Shown piece by piece: positions 7,969 to 16,916 of a stretch of 64,000 nt of DNA. The DNA is from Acidobacteriota bacterium (GTDB taxonomy: Bacteria; Acidobacteriota; Terriglobia; Versatilivoradales; Versatilivoraceae). Position 1 is the stretch's first letter; every line of letters starts with the position of its first letter. The translations under genes were made by a program, and so were the position numbers. The notes under the pieces were generated by a model. It was not told the DNA's origin. It did no database searches and was given only the letters and a program-made list of their open reading frames with translations. The stretch is from assembly GCA_022826755.1 (NCBI GenBank), contig JAJDUG010000078.1:1-64000 (forward strand). The letters run 5' to 3'.

Positions 7969-9225
7969 ATGGCATTCCCCAGGGTGGTTCGGGTCAGGCA
8001 GCGTTTCCAGTCGACCCGGGTGGATGACATTCCGGCCGGAGTGGCCCGCGAAGTCGCCCGGCTCGATCTGGGCAGCCGCCTCAAGCCGGGGGACAGCGTG
8101 GCCGTCACCGCCGGCAGCCGGGGCGTGGCCAACATCGCCGCCATCACCCGCAGCCTGGCGCAAGAGTTGAAGGAGCGGGGGGCCCGGCCCTTCATCGTTC
8201 CCGCCATGGGAAGCCACGGGGGCGGGACGGCCGCCGGACAGCGCGGCGTGCTGGAGCGCTACGGCATCACCGAGGCCGCCATGGGCGTACCCATCCGGGC
8301 CACCATGGAGACTCGTCCCATTGGAGAGACCCGGGACGGAATCCCGGTGGTGCTGGACCGGAACGTCCTGGAAGCCGACCACGTCGCGGTGGTCAACCGC
8401 ATCAAGCCCCACACCGACTTCGACGCCGAGATCGAAAGCGGCCTCACCAAGATGATGGCCATCGGCCTGGGGAAGCATCAGGGGGCCATTCGCTATCACC
8501 GGGCCAACAAGCGCCATGGCTACTATCGGGTGCTGACCGGGGTGGCCGAAGTGGTCAGGCGGCGCTGCAGCATTCTGCTGGGGTTGGGGATCGTGGAGAA
8601 CGGCTACGATCAGACCGGGGTCATCGAGGCCATGACCTCGGCCGAGCTGTTCGAGGTGGAGAAGCGGCTGCTGAAAGTGGCCAAGTCCTGGCTGGCCCGC
8701 ATTCCCTTCGACCGGGGTGACCTGCTCCTGGTGGACGAGATGGGGAAGAACGTCAGCGGGACCGGCATGGATACCAACGTCATCGGCCGGCGGGCCGGCT
8801 CCGGCAAGCCCTTCGCCGGCGCTCCCCGCTTCTCGCGCATCGTGGTGCGGGACCTGACCCCCGAGTCCTACGGCAACGCCATCGGGGTGGGAATGGCCGA
8901 TGTGGTGACCCGACGCCTGGTGGACAAGATCGAGACCCGACCCACCTACGTGAATGCCCTCACCAGCACCAACCTGGAGAGCGTCCGCATTCCCGTGACC
9001 GTGGACTCGGACCGCGAGGCGCTGGAGACGGCCATCTCCACCAGCAGCGCCTCCAGCGGAGAGGACTGCCGCATGGTCTGGATCCGCAACACGCTGAAGC
9101 TGGACCGCTTCGTGGCTTCCGAAGCCCTGCTGGACGAAGCGGGGGCCAACCGGGACCTCCAGGTTCTGGGGCGCCTGGGGGAACTGGATTTCGACGCGCA
9201 GGGCAATCTGAAAAACCTGCTCTGA
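7969..9225 (+). CDS. LarA-like nickel-pincer isomerase family protein
   Basis: The 418-residue protein belongs to the broad lactate-racemase (LarA/DUF2088) superfamily, most like the group described as nickel pincer cofactor-dependent isomerase group 22. It has the N-terminal AGSRGVANIAAI, PAMGSHGGGTAAGQ and VNRIKPHTDF signatures, with the histidine and lysine residues used in LarA-type enzymes. Such enzymes racemise or epimerise alpha-hydroxyacids using a nickel-pincer nucleotide made by LarB/C/E, which are not in this window. The 2-hydroxyacid dehydrogenase 55 bases downstream makes an alpha-hydroxyacid substrate likely. Confidence 0.75.
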   Translation: MAFPRVVRVRQRFQSTRVDDIPAGVAREVARLDLGSRLKPGDSVAVTAGSRGVANIAAITRSLAQELKERGARPFIVPAMGSHGGGTAAGQRGVLERYGITEAAMGVPIRATMETRPIGETRDGIPVVLDRNVLEADHVAVVNRIKPHTDFDAEIESGLTKMMAIGLGKHQGAIRYHRANKRHGYYRVLTGVAEVVRRRCSILLGLGIVENGYDQTGVIEAMTSAELFEVEKRLLKVAKSWLARIPFDRGDLLLVDEMGKNVSGTGMDTNVIGRRAGSGKPFAGAPRFSRIVVRDLTPESYGNAIGVGMADVVTRRLVDKIETRPTYVNALTSTNLESVRIPVTVDSDREALETAISTSSASSGEDCRMVWIRNTLKLDRFVASEALLDEAGANRDLQVLGRLGELDFDAQGNLKNLL

Positions 9226-9280
9226 GCCGTCGGATCGGCGGCGCCGGAGGCCGGCTCGGCGGGGAGCGGAAGGAGACGAC

Positions 9281-10255
9281 ATGTTCAAGGTGGTGGCGGT
9301 GGATTCGGTGCGCATGGTCCCCACCGTGGAAAAGGAGATTCTGGCCGAGGCCGGCGCCGAGCTGGTTACGGCCGACTGCCATGGCGAAGAGGACGTCATC
9401 CGGGCCACCCGGGACGCCCACGCCCTGCTGGTCTCCCTCAGCCCGATCACCCGTCGCGTGATTGCCTCCTGGAACCGGACCAGAGTGGTCGCGCGCTACG
9501 GCATCGGCGTGGACACCGTGGACCTGGAAGCGGCCACCGATCATGGGATCCTTGTCACCAACGTGCCCGACTTCTGCTATGACGAAGTGTCGGATCTGGC
9601 CATGAGCCTGATCCTGGCGGTGACCCGCAAGGTGGTCAGGATGCACTCCCTGGTTTCGAGGGGGGTCTACAACCGCAAGCTGGCCGCGCCCGTTTACAAG
9701 GCCCGCGGCCAGACGCTGGGACTGTTGGCGTTCGGCCACATCGCCCGGGCGGTGGCCGGGAAGGCCGCGCCCTTCGGCTACAGGATCCTGGCTCACGATC
9801 CTTACCTGCAGCCCGGTAGTCTGGCCGGCTATCCGGTGGAACTGGTGGGGCTGGAGGAGTTGCTGACCAGGTCGGACGTGCTGTCCATCCACGCCCCCTT
9901 GACCTCGGAGACCCGTCACCTGATCGGTGAGCCCCAGTTGCGCCTGATGAAACCCACCGCCTACCTGGTCAACACCTCTCGCGGGCCGGTGGTGGATCAG
10001 AAGGCCCTGACCCGGGCCCTGCAGGAAGGGTGGATCGCCGGGGCGGGCCTGGACGTCCTGGAAAAGGAGCCGCCCGACCCGGACGACCCCATTCTGGGGC
10101 TGGACAACGTGGTGCTCACCCCCCACTTTGCCTCCTACACCGAGGAAGCCTACGTGGAGGTCCGCGAGAAAGCCGCTCGCCAGGTGGTCCAGGTGCTGCG
10201 TGGCGAAGTCCCGAGCTACCTGGTGAACCGGGAAGTTCTGAAGGGAAAGGGCTGA
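9281..10255 (+). CDS. D-2-hydroxyacid dehydrogenase (C-terminal-binding-protein type)
   Basis: The 324-residue NAD(P)-dependent dehydrogenase has the catalytic-domain start MFKVVAVDS, the nucleotide-binding loop TLGLLAFGHIAR, and the catalytic Arg (NTSRGPVVD), Glu (LEKEPPD) and His (LTPHFASYTEEA) of the D-isomer-specific family. It is closest to the CtBP-like group and would interconvert a 2-hydroxyacid and a 2-ketoacid in the cytoplasm. It follows the LarA-like isomerase on the same strand and probably shares its transcript, so the pair may channel one epimer of a hydroxyacid into oxidation. Confidence 0.85.
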   Translation: MFKVVAVDSVRMVPTVEKEILAEAGAELVTADCHGEEDVIRATRDAHALLVSLSPITRRVIASWNRTRVVARYGIGVDTVDLEAATDHGILVTNVPDFCYDEVSDLAMSLILAVTRKVVRMHSLVSRGVYNRKLAAPVYKARGQTLGLLAFGHIARAVAGKAAPFGYRILAHDPYLQPGSLAGYPVELVGLEELLTRSDVLSIHAPLTSETRHLIGEPQLRLMKPTAYLVNTSRGPVVDQKALTRALQEGWIAGAGLDVLEKEPPDPDDPILGLDNVVLTPHFASYTEEAYVEVREKAARQVVQVLRGEVPSYLVNREVLKGKG

Positions 10256-10365
10256 GACCGAAGGTGAAGGCGGTCCCTTTGATCCCGTGCATCCATGTTC
10301 ATAGAGAATAGAGTGCAACCAGGTCACAGGGCGCTTGCCTGTTCCCGGAACCTGCGACTTGTTGT

Positions 10366-10490
10366 AAAACAACCCTGTTTCACTCTCGAAGGGTCCGCCC
10401 CGAGGTGGCGGGCGGGGGCGCTGCTCGTCGTTGAATGAGTCCATCTGTATGGGTGTCTATCGGTGTTCATTCGTGGTTCGTCTTCATTGA
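10366..10490 (-). repeat. CACGAAT-type dispersed repeat, copy 2 (partial)
   Basis: On the minus strand this reads GAAGACGAACCACGAATGAA, and further on TTCGAGAGTGAAACAGGG, the same blocks as at 3462-3800 but in changed order and spacing. It fills most of the 280-base gap between the dehydrogenase and doxX. No gene is supported in the gap. Confidence 0.6.
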
Positions 10491-10535
10491 CGGCCGCGTG
10501 CAAGTTTCGGTTTGTCAATCCTGAGGAGGGAAACC

Positions 10536-10931
10536 ATGGCTCGAACATTTGCCGGCAAGGATTGTAGTGAAATCACTCTCAATGCCCTGCGCATCATGAC
10601 CGGATTCCTGATGATGCCGCACGGGGCCCAGAAGCTGTTCGGAGCCCTGGGACGGGAGGCCGTGCCCCTGGCCTCGCTTCCGGGGGTTGCCGGGGTGCTG
10701 GAGTTCTTCGGAGGGCTGGCGATACTGGTGGGGTTCTATACCCGACCGGTGGCTTTCGTCCTGTCCGGCCTGATGGCGGCCGCCTACTGGCTGGCCCACG
10801 GCACCAAGGCCTTCTGGCCGATTCTCAACCAGGGCGAGCTGGCCGCCCTCTACTGCTTCGTCTTTCTCTACCTGGCGGCCAAGGGCGGCGGCGACTGGTC
10901 CATCGACGGCTGCATGGGCAAGAAGGGCTGA
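10536..10931 (+). CDS. DoxX family membrane protein
   Basis: The 131-residue protein has four predicted membrane segments and the DoxX signature RIMTGFLMMPHGAQKLFG, then LEFFGGLAILVGFYTRP. DoxX proteins sit in the inner membrane and are linked to quinone-dependent thiosulfate oxidation or oxidative-stress responses, but most members lack a proven activity. The ATG at 10536 is chosen because GAGGAGGG lies six bases upstream. It appears to be a single-gene unit, followed directly by the repeat block. Confidence 0.85.
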   Translation: MARTFAGKDCSEITLNALRIMTGFLMMPHGAQKLFGALGREAVPLASLPGVAGVLEFFGGLAILVGFYTRPVAFVLSGLMAAAYWLAHGTKAFWPILNQGELAALYCFVFLYLAAKGGGDWSIDGCMGKKG

Positions 10932-10984
10932 CGGCGCCGGGGGGGCAGGCGACCCCTCCCTGGCTGGAGCCTCGGCGTCGGCTC

Positions 10985-11885
10985 CCCACCCGGGAACGCG
11001 GGCGTCCCGCCCGCACATTTACCCGGCACAGCGTAGGCCGACTGCGCCGCTGGGATGGAACGGTAGCGGGGCCTTGCCGTTCATTCGGACTGGCCAATGC
11101 CGTACACGCGGGCACGGTGGCTGCCTGGCTGCAACGTCCCGCTGACGCTCCACCACCTCCAGCCAGGAATAAGGTTGCGGGCGTCCCGCCCGCACATTAG
11201 CCCGGCACAGCGTAGGCCGACTGCGCCGCTGGGATCGACCCGGTAACGGGGCCTTGTCTTTCATTTTGACTGGCCCATGCCGTACACGCGGGCAGGGTGG
11301 CTGCCTGCCGGCAACCTTGCGCTGTCGCTCCGCCACCTCCAGCCAGGAATAAGGATGCGGGCGGGACGCCCGCGTTCCCGGGTGGGGCTTCGCCCTTGTC
11401 AACTCCCCCTTACGGGGGGAGTGATACTTGGGCTTGCAAACGGCCCCTTGCCCGGCGCAGCCTTGACCGACTCCGCCACTGGGATGGAACGGCAACGGGG
11501 CCTTGCCTTTCATTCGGACTGGCCATCGCCGTACACGCGGGCAGGGTGGCTGCCTGCCGGCAACGTTGGGCTGACGCTCCGCCACCTCCAGCCAAGAATA
11601 AGGATGCGGGCGGGACGCCCGCGTTCCCGGGTGGGGCTTCGCCCTTGTCAACTCCCCCTTTCGGGGGAGTGATTCTTGAGGTTTGCAAACGGCCCCTTGC
11701 CCGGCGCAGCCTTGGCCGACTGCGCCGCTGGGATGGAACGGTAGCGGGGCCTTGCCTTTCATTCGGACTGGCCAGCGCAGTTCACGCCGGCGGGGTGGCT
11801 GCCTGCCTGCAACGTTGCGCTGACGCTCCATCTCCTCCAGCCAGGAATAAGGTTGCGGGCGGGACGCCCGCGTTCCCGGGTGGGG
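10985..11885. repeat. Block of four tandem 180- to 250-bp repeats
   Basis: Four degenerate copies share the landmarks GGCCGACTGCGCCGCTGGGA (starting 11036, 11215, 11465 and 11714), ACACGCGGGCAGGGTGGCTG and CCACCTCCAGCCAGGAATAA. The first step is about 180 bp and the next two about 250 bp. The longer copies carry about 70 extra bases with a C-rich/G-rich hairpin (11402-11422, 11651-11670). Each copy ends in the palindrome GCGGGCG-GGA-CGCCCGC (or its TCC variant) at 10998, 11177, 11357, 11606 and 11855. Long open frames cross the block on both strands, but I regard them as by-products of GC-rich repeats. No gene is supported between 10932 and 11995. Confidence 0.85.
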
Positions 11886-11995
11886 GGCTGAGGCGGCGTC
11901 GCGTGAGTGACTGCCGGGGGCCTGGGGAGGTCTCGCAGGAAGGCCCCAACGCCCATCACCCCACGCCCCCGCCCTGCGCGGGACCACCCCGACAG

Positions 11996-12991
11996 CTATT
12001 GGCTTTTCGCCATGGTGCAGGCCAGGTGGATGGCCTTGACCATGCTGGCCGGGTTGGCCTTGAGCCGGCCGGCGATGTCGAAGGCGGTGCCGTGGTCCAC
12101 CGAGGTGCGAACGATGGGCAGGCCGATGGTGATATTGACGCCGCTGTCGAAACCCATCAACTTCAAGGGGATGTGACCCTGGTCGTGGTAGAGGGCCACC
12201 ACCAGGTCGAACTCGCCTCGGTTCATGCGATGGAAAACGGTGTCCGGGGAGATCGGACCTTCGGCGTCGAGGCCTTCGGCCCGGGCCGCCTCGATCGCCG
12301 GCAGGACCTCGTCGGCTTCCTCGGTGCCGAACAGGCCGCCCTCGCCGGCGTGGGGATTGAGTCCGGCCACGGCGATGCGGCTGCGCCGGAGGCCCAGTTG
12401 TTGCAGGGCCAGGCGGCCGAACCGGATGGTCTCCAGAATGCGCGGCGCCCGGATTCTCTCCAGGGCCTGGCGCAGGGCCAGGTGGGTGGTGACGTGGATG
12501 GCCCGGAGGTGGTCCACCACCAGCAGCATGCGTACTTCGGAGACCCGGCACAGCCCGGCCAGGTACTCCGTGTGTCCGGGAACGCCGATGCCGGCCAACT
12601 GGGCGGCCTCCTTGTGGATGGGGCCGGTCACCAGGGCATCCAGCCTCCTGTCCAGGCAGCCCGATACTCCCGCCCGAATGTAATCCAGGCTGGCTCTGCC
12701 GCACTCCTTGCTCACCCGCCCCAGTTCGATCTCGGAAAAGCGGATGTTCTTCAGGTCCAGCAGATGGATGCAGGTGGGATCGTGTCCGGGCGAGGCCGCT
12801 TCCGCCACCGGATGGACCCGTCGCCGGGGCAGCAGCCGCGAGGCGTAGTGGGCTACGGTGGATTCCTCGCCGATGATGACGGGAACGCACTGTCGCTCCA
12901 CCGCCGGGTCCAGCAGGGCCTTGAGGGCCACCTCGGGGCCGATGCCGGCCACGTCGCCGAGGGTGATGCCGATGCGGGGCTTCCGGTTCAT
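11996..12991 (-). CDS. pdxA2: PdxA2-type 4-phospho-D-threonate/erythronate dehydrogenase
   Basis: The protein has the PdxA fold signatures IGITLGDVAGIGPEVALKAL, VTGPIHKEAAQ, GHTEYLAG, NPHAGEGGLFG and the metal-binding ALYHDQGHIPLK region. In PdxA-type enzymes three histidines bind the divalent metal and the enzyme oxidises and decarboxylates a 4-phospho-hydroxyacid. The direct link to a DUF1537 kinase, rather than to pyridoxal genes, points to the PdxA2 role in D-threonate or D-erythronate breakdown, giving dihydroxyacetone phosphate. The start MNRKPRIGI at 12991 fits the family. An upstream ATG at 13054 overlaps the kinase stop codon, so translational coupling is possible. A vitamin B6 role remains the alternative. 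Confidence 0.82.
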   Translation of the reverse strand: MNRKPRIGITLGDVAGIGPEVALKALLDPAVERQCVPVIIGEESTVAHYASRLLPRRRVHPVAEAASPGHDPTCIHLLDLKNIRFSEIELGRVSKECGRASLDYIRAGVSGCLDRRLDALVTGPIHKEAAQLAGIGVPGHTEYLAGLCRVSEVRMLLVVDHLRAIHVTTHLALRQALERIRAPRILETIRFGRLALQQLGLRRSRIAVAGLNPHAGEGGLFGTEEADEVLPAIEAARAEGLDAEGPISPDTVFHRMNRGEFDLVVALYHDQGHIPLKLMGFDSGVNITIGLPIVRTSVDHGTAFDIAGRLKANPASMVKAIHLACTMAKSQ

Positions 12992-13043
12992 GGGCATGGG
13001 GAACGGCCGCCGTCGCCGGGGCGCAGGGGGGCGGAGCCGAGGA

Positions 13044-14333
13044 TCATAGCACATCCTCCGAGGCAGGCCGCCCGGTCAGGAAGAGGGCGATGTCGCAGAG
13101 CGTATCCGGGTTTCCGAACCCTCCGGCCTTGGTCACCAGCGGCCGTCCATCCATCCGGCCTCCGATCCAGCGGCCCCAGGGGATGCCGGGTTCCACGTCC
13201 CCCAGAATGCGGATTCCCCGGGCGCCGCACTGCTCGTAGACCTTCAGGGCCGTATCCCCTCCCACCAGGATGTTGGCTCGCGGTTCGCCGGTGTCGAACA
13301 GGCGGCAGGCGGCCGATTGCAGGGTCTGCTGCAGGCGTTGCAGATGGCTTCGGGAGCGGATTCGCTGTTCCAGGCGCAGGCACAAGGCCACCGATTGCTG
13401 GCGCGCCAGCGCCTCCAGGGCAGGTCTCAACCTCTCTTCCAGGCGGGGCGGGGAATCGGCATCCTCGTCCCGAAGAGTGATGACGGTGGCCAGGCCCCGC
13501 CTGCCGAGCTGTTCCAGTTGGGCCTTGTTGACCAGGTTGAGGCTGCCGCAAATCAGGAGCACCGGTCCCCCGGATTCCGGGCCGGGCAGGTCCACGCCGG
13601 TCGGAGCGCGCCCCCAGCTCAGGGGAAGCACACCGGCCAGTCCGGCCGATCCCACCCACAGGACAGCTTCGTCCAGACGACGTCCGGTCAGGGCCAGCCG
13701 CTCCAGGTCGGCGTCGGACTCGATATCGAACAGGAGCACCCGATGCCCCTTGCGGCGGGCCGTCAGGATGCGCTTCTCGATGACGGCCGGCGGCCGGCGC
13801 AGCAGGTCGCGGCGCAGCAGTTCGACCTGGGAGCCGAACTCGGCCCCCAGCCGGCCCAGGAGATTCCCGCTGTCGATCCCTGAAGGCCCGGCGCCTCGCG
13901 CGGGGCGCTGCGGCGGAGGACGGCCGTCCAGCAGCAACCTTCCTCCCCGGCTGGTCCTTCCCCAAGCCGGGAAGGCGGGAGCGACAATGGCGAGATCGGG
14001 TCGCGCCGCGGCCATGACGGCGGCCAGTTCCTGGCACCAGGGCCCCTTGAGGGTCGAGTCGATCTTCTTGTAGACAGGACGGCTGCCGGAACTCAGCAAC
14101 GACCTGGCCGAGCGGGCGGCCACTTGCCGGGCCCGTTCGACGGGCAGCCCTCGCGAAGCCGTATTGACCACCAGTAGATCGAGGTCCGGACCAAGGTCCG
14201 GGGCGGAGGCGCCGGTCATGGCCACCCGCATGCCGTAGCGGCAGAACTGGGCGGCGGTGTCGCAGGAGCCGGTCAGATCGTCGGCAATCACCGCCAAGGG
14301 AGGCAGTGGGCCGGATGCAGCAGGTCGGGACAA
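13044..14333 (-). CDS. DUF1537 four-carbon acid sugar kinase
   Basis: The 429-residue protein matches the OtnK/DtnK-type kinase family: N-terminal VIADDLTGSCDTAAQF, KKIDSTLKG (substrate binding), GSAGLA, and C-terminal ATP-binding LVGGDTALKVY and TKAGGFGNPDTL. It would phosphorylate a four-carbon aldonate (D-threonate or D-erythronate) at C4, the substrate of the PdxA2 gene that follows. The TTG at 14333 has GAGG seven bases upstream and gives a normal family length. The longer frame starting at 14585 runs through the MITE-like element at 14353-14618, so its extra 84 residues are probably not native. Confidence 0.83.
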   Translation of the reverse strand: MSRPAASGPLPPLAVIADDLTGSCDTAAQFCRYGMRVAMTGASAPDLGPDLDLLVVNTASRGLPVERARQVAARSARSLLSSGSRPVYKKIDSTLKGPWCQELAAVMAAARPDLAIVAPAFPAWGRTSRGGRLLLDGRPPPQRPARGAGPSGIDSGNLLGRLGAEFGSQVELLRRDLLRRPPAVIEKRILTARRKGHRVLLFDIESDADLERLALTGRRLDEAVLWVGSAGLAGVLPLSWGRAPTGVDLPGPESGGPVLLICGSLNLVNKAQLEQLGRRGLATVITLRDEDADSPPRLEERLRPALEALARQQSVALCLRLEQRIRSRSHLQRLQQTLQSAACRLFDTGEPRANILVGGDTALKVYEQCGARGIRILGDVEPGIPWGRWIGGRMDGRPLVTKAGGFGNPDTLCDIALFLTGRPASEDVL

Positions 14334-14352
14334 GGCAGGCCTCGCGTGCTTG

Positions 14353-14618
14353 TGTCCTGTCCGAGAAATAGGGTTGCCATCTTTCGGAGCGCAACGGGGC
14401 CGGATTCTAGGAGCGACGAGGAGCCAATGCTCATTCATTGCGAGGAGGAGCGACGACGAAGACGGTGCCGTTCCGCCCGAACCCGGAGGGCCGATGGAGG
14501 TTCCCCGGAGAGAGGGCACAGCGGTGCTTGTTCGCTGAAACGCCAAGGACATCTCGAACCAACCGTCACCAAGTGGAACCTCCATCGGAGATGGTAATCT
14601 TATTTCTCGGACAGGACA
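14353..14618. mobile_element. MITE-like element with perfect terminal inverted repeats
   Basis: The ends GTGTCCTGTCCGAGAAATA (14352-14370) and its exact reverse complement (14601-14619) bound about 268 bases with no transposase gene. The element separates the GT9 stop codon (TAG 14619-14621, touching the right end) from the start of the DUF1537 kinase (TTG 14333, 20 bases inside the left end). No clear target-site duplication is visible. The likely origin is a deletion derivative of an insertion sequence whose family I cannot name. Confidence 0.72.
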
Positions 14619-15509
14619 CTACAGAATCGACAGCACCTGCTCGACGCCGGGCCGGCGCAGAAGCTGAACCCGAGGGCCTCGGGGAGCCCAGACCCGGGAG
14701 TCGGTATCCAGAAACAGGGCGATGGTGCGGATTCCCAGGGCAGCCGCCAGGTGGGTGATCCCGCTGTCGTTGCCGATGTAGAGCCGGCAGCGGCTCAGGA
14801 CGGCGGCCAGCCGGCTCAGGTTCTCGATTCGCACCCTCTCCCAGCGGACCGAAGACCCGGTCAGGCCGTGCCGAACCTCTTTGACCGTCTCGCCGTCCAG
14901 CGGCCCTTCCAGCAGCAGAAGGCGGCAGTTCGGATCGCGGGACAGGCTTCGCCCCACCTGGGCGAAGTGAGGGGCCGGCCATCGCTTGGGCTTGCCGCTG
15001 GCCCCCGGATGGACCGCGACTCTGGGGTTTCCGGGGCGGGCGGCCCAGAAACGCTCGGCAAATCGATCCTCATCCCGGGACCATTGAATCCGAGGGATGG
15101 CCGAGAAACCCGGGGTGGATCCGAAGATCCGGTCGAGCTGAGCCCTCCTGAATTCGATCATGTGGAGACCGGACTTTCGGGGCAGCGCCCGAAGGAAGTC
15201 GACCCGGGGGTGGATGGCCCGGATGCGGCCCACGAATTCCGGATTGCCGCTCCCCCGCCAGGAGATGATTCTGTCAAAGGTCCGCAGGCGCCTCAGGCAC
15301 TCCTGCCCGGGCGGATAGCTCTCGATGCCGGTGTCCTGCAGGGCCTCGGCGGAGTCGACGTAGCCGAGAGATCGGGCAAGCGGCAGATTGCCGCGGGCCA
15401 CCCAGAGTTCCATCCGATCCGGGCGGAGGTGGGACTGCAGCCAGGCCACCGCGGGCAGTGTCACGATGAAGTCGCCGATGGCGCCGGGAATGATCGAAAG
15501 GAGATGCAA
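14619..15509 (-). CDS. Glycosyltransferase family 9 (heptosyltransferase-like)
   Basis: The 296-residue protein has the GT9 N-terminal motif IIPGAIGDFIVTLPAV, a central VAVHPGASGKPKRWP (nucleotide-sugar binding) and the C-terminal YIGNDSGITHLAAALG motif. GT9 enzymes such as WaaC/WaaF transfer heptose to lipopolysaccharide core at the cytoplasmic face of the inner membrane. The protein is slightly shorter than typical members. It starts at TTG 15509 with a weak ribosome site. Its TAG stop directly touches the right end of the MITE-like element, so sequence downstream of the stop has been replaced. Confidence 0.85.
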   Translation of the reverse strand: MHLLSIIPGAIGDFIVTLPAVAWLQSHLRPDRMELWVARGNLPLARSLGYVDSAEALQDTGIESYPPGQECLRRLRTFDRIISWRGSGNPEFVGRIRAIHPRVDFLRALPRKSGLHMIEFRRAQLDRIFGSTPGFSAIPRIQWSRDEDRFAERFWAARPGNPRVAVHPGASGKPKRWPAPHFAQVGRSLSRDPNCRLLLLEGPLDGETVKEVRHGLTGSSVRWERVRIENLSRLAAVLSRCRLYIGNDSGITHLAAALGIRTIALFLDTDSRVWAPRGPRVQLLRRPGVEQVLSIL

Positions 15510-15715
15510 GGCCCGATTTTTCCTGCCGGATCAGCCACCCATTATGGCCGAGCACGGCGGGAAAGAACAGTGTTGTCACTGGCTGGAGGGGGTGCTAGGC
15601 TAGGTGAAGTGCCGCCCGATTCCGCGGCAGGCTGCCGGGAAAGGGCGGATGAGGGCTGGTGCCTGGTTTCCAATGGAGCAGTCCCGGGTGGGCCGCCCGG
15701 GTGATCCGAAATCCC

Positions 15716-16747
15716 ATGATGTTTGCCTGCAATCGAAACAGTGCATCGGCTCTGGCCTTGCTTCTCCTGGTTGGAGGAGGCTGCAGCTCGGGGCCCAAGG
15801 TGAGCTCCGACACCGCGGCCATCGTCAATGAAGCCGAGATCAAGATGGCCGCGGTCAACAAGCGCTTCGACGCTCAACTCCGGCAGAGTCCCCGGGCGCC
15901 GTCGCCCGAGGAGGCTTCCACCTTCAAGCTCAACATCCTGAGCCAGCTCATCAACGATGAGATCCTCATGCAAATGGCCGCCGCCGACAGTCTGACCGCC
16001 AGCGATGCCGAGGTCAGCACCCGGTTCACCGACTTCAAGAAGAACTACACCGAGGAGAAGTTTCAGGAGTTCCTCAAGGAGCAGGGGGTCACCGAGGAGG
16101 AGTTCAAACAGACCCTGCGCAAGGGAGCCACCATCGAGAAGCTCTACAACAAGGAGATCACCTCCAAGATCTCGGTGACCGAGGCCGAGATCGAGCAGCA
16201 CTTCGAAGAGAACAAGTCCAACTACAACCTCCCCAAGGGTTGGCGCCTCGCCCACATTCTCATAACGGATTCCAAGGAGTCCGGGATCAACAATACCCGG
16301 AGCGACGACGCCGCCACTCCCGCCGAGGCCAAGAAAAAGGCCCGGCTTCTGATGCGGCGGCTGCTGAACGGCGAGGATTTTGCCCGCCTGGCGGTGGAGT
16401 ACTCCGAGGACGCCGAGTCCGCCCCTCGGGGCGGGGACCTGGGATTCGTCACCGAGCAGCAGATGGAGACCGTCAGTCCCGAGCTCAAGAAAACGGTCCA
16501 GAAACTCAAGGTGGAGCAGGTCTTTCCCAGCCCCATCCGCATCGGCTACGGCTACCACCTGGTCAAGCTCCTGGCCAAGGAACGCGGCGGGCAGCATGAG
16601 CTGAGCGAACCGCAGGTCCAGGCGGATGTTCGCCAGACCATCTTCAACCGCAAGGAAAACCTGCTGAAGACAGCCTACCTGGAAGTTATCCGCAACCAGG
16701 CCCAGATCAGGAACGTGCTCGCCGAGAAGCTCCTGGACAGCCGGTAG
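15716..16747 (+). CDS. Parvulin-type peptidyl-prolyl isomerase lipoprotein
   Basis: The protein begins MMFACNRNSASALALLLLVGGGCSSG, a lipoprotein signal with lipobox GGGC. It is followed by a SurA/PrsA-like helical N-domain (IVNEAEIKMAAVNKRFDAQL to about residue 160), then a rotamase domain (about 185-305: RLAHILITDSKES, FARLAVEYSEDAESAPRGGDLGF, IRIGYGYHLVKLL). It should act in the periplasm as a foldase or chaperone for exported proteins. The ATG at 15716 is chosen because it begins the signal peptide; the longer open frame from 15659 adds 19 non-signal residues. Its last 16 codons and following DNA are echoed at 17872-17945. Confidence 0.88.
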   Translation: MMFACNRNSASALALLLLVGGGCSSGPKVSSDTAAIVNEAEIKMAAVNKRFDAQLRQSPRAPSPEEASTFKLNILSQLINDEILMQMAAADSLTASDAEVSTRFTDFKKNYTEEKFQEFLKEQGVTEEEFKQTLRKGATIEKLYNKEITSKISVTEAEIEQHFEENKSNYNLPKGWRLAHILITDSKESGINNTRSDDAATPAEAKKKARLLMRRLLNGEDFARLAVEYSEDAESAPRGGDLGFVTEQQMETVSPELKKTVQKLKVEQVFPSPIRIGYGYHLVKLLAKERGGQHELSEPQVQADVRQTIFNRKENLLKTAYLEVIRNQAQIRNVLAEKLLDSR

Positions 16748-16916
16748 TTCCGTCGGCCGGCGCCGTCCTCCCTTCTCCCTCGGCTCGTCCCGCAAAGCCC
16801 CGCCGCCAATCCGCAAACCTTCCCAACACATCCGGTAAGAGCCTGAAGATAAACGGTCTTTCCTGACAATTACCACGACCTGCCGAGAAATGCGGGCTAG
16901 AATGGAGTATCCCCGC

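Noticed and set aside
11019-12890. A 623-codon minus-strand open frame with repeated RASRPHPYSWLE-like segments
   Set aside because: It reads through the GC-rich tandem repeats and then runs out of frame through pdxA2. Its repeats are translations of the GCGGGCG palindrome and its neighbours, and it has no start signal or family resemblance.
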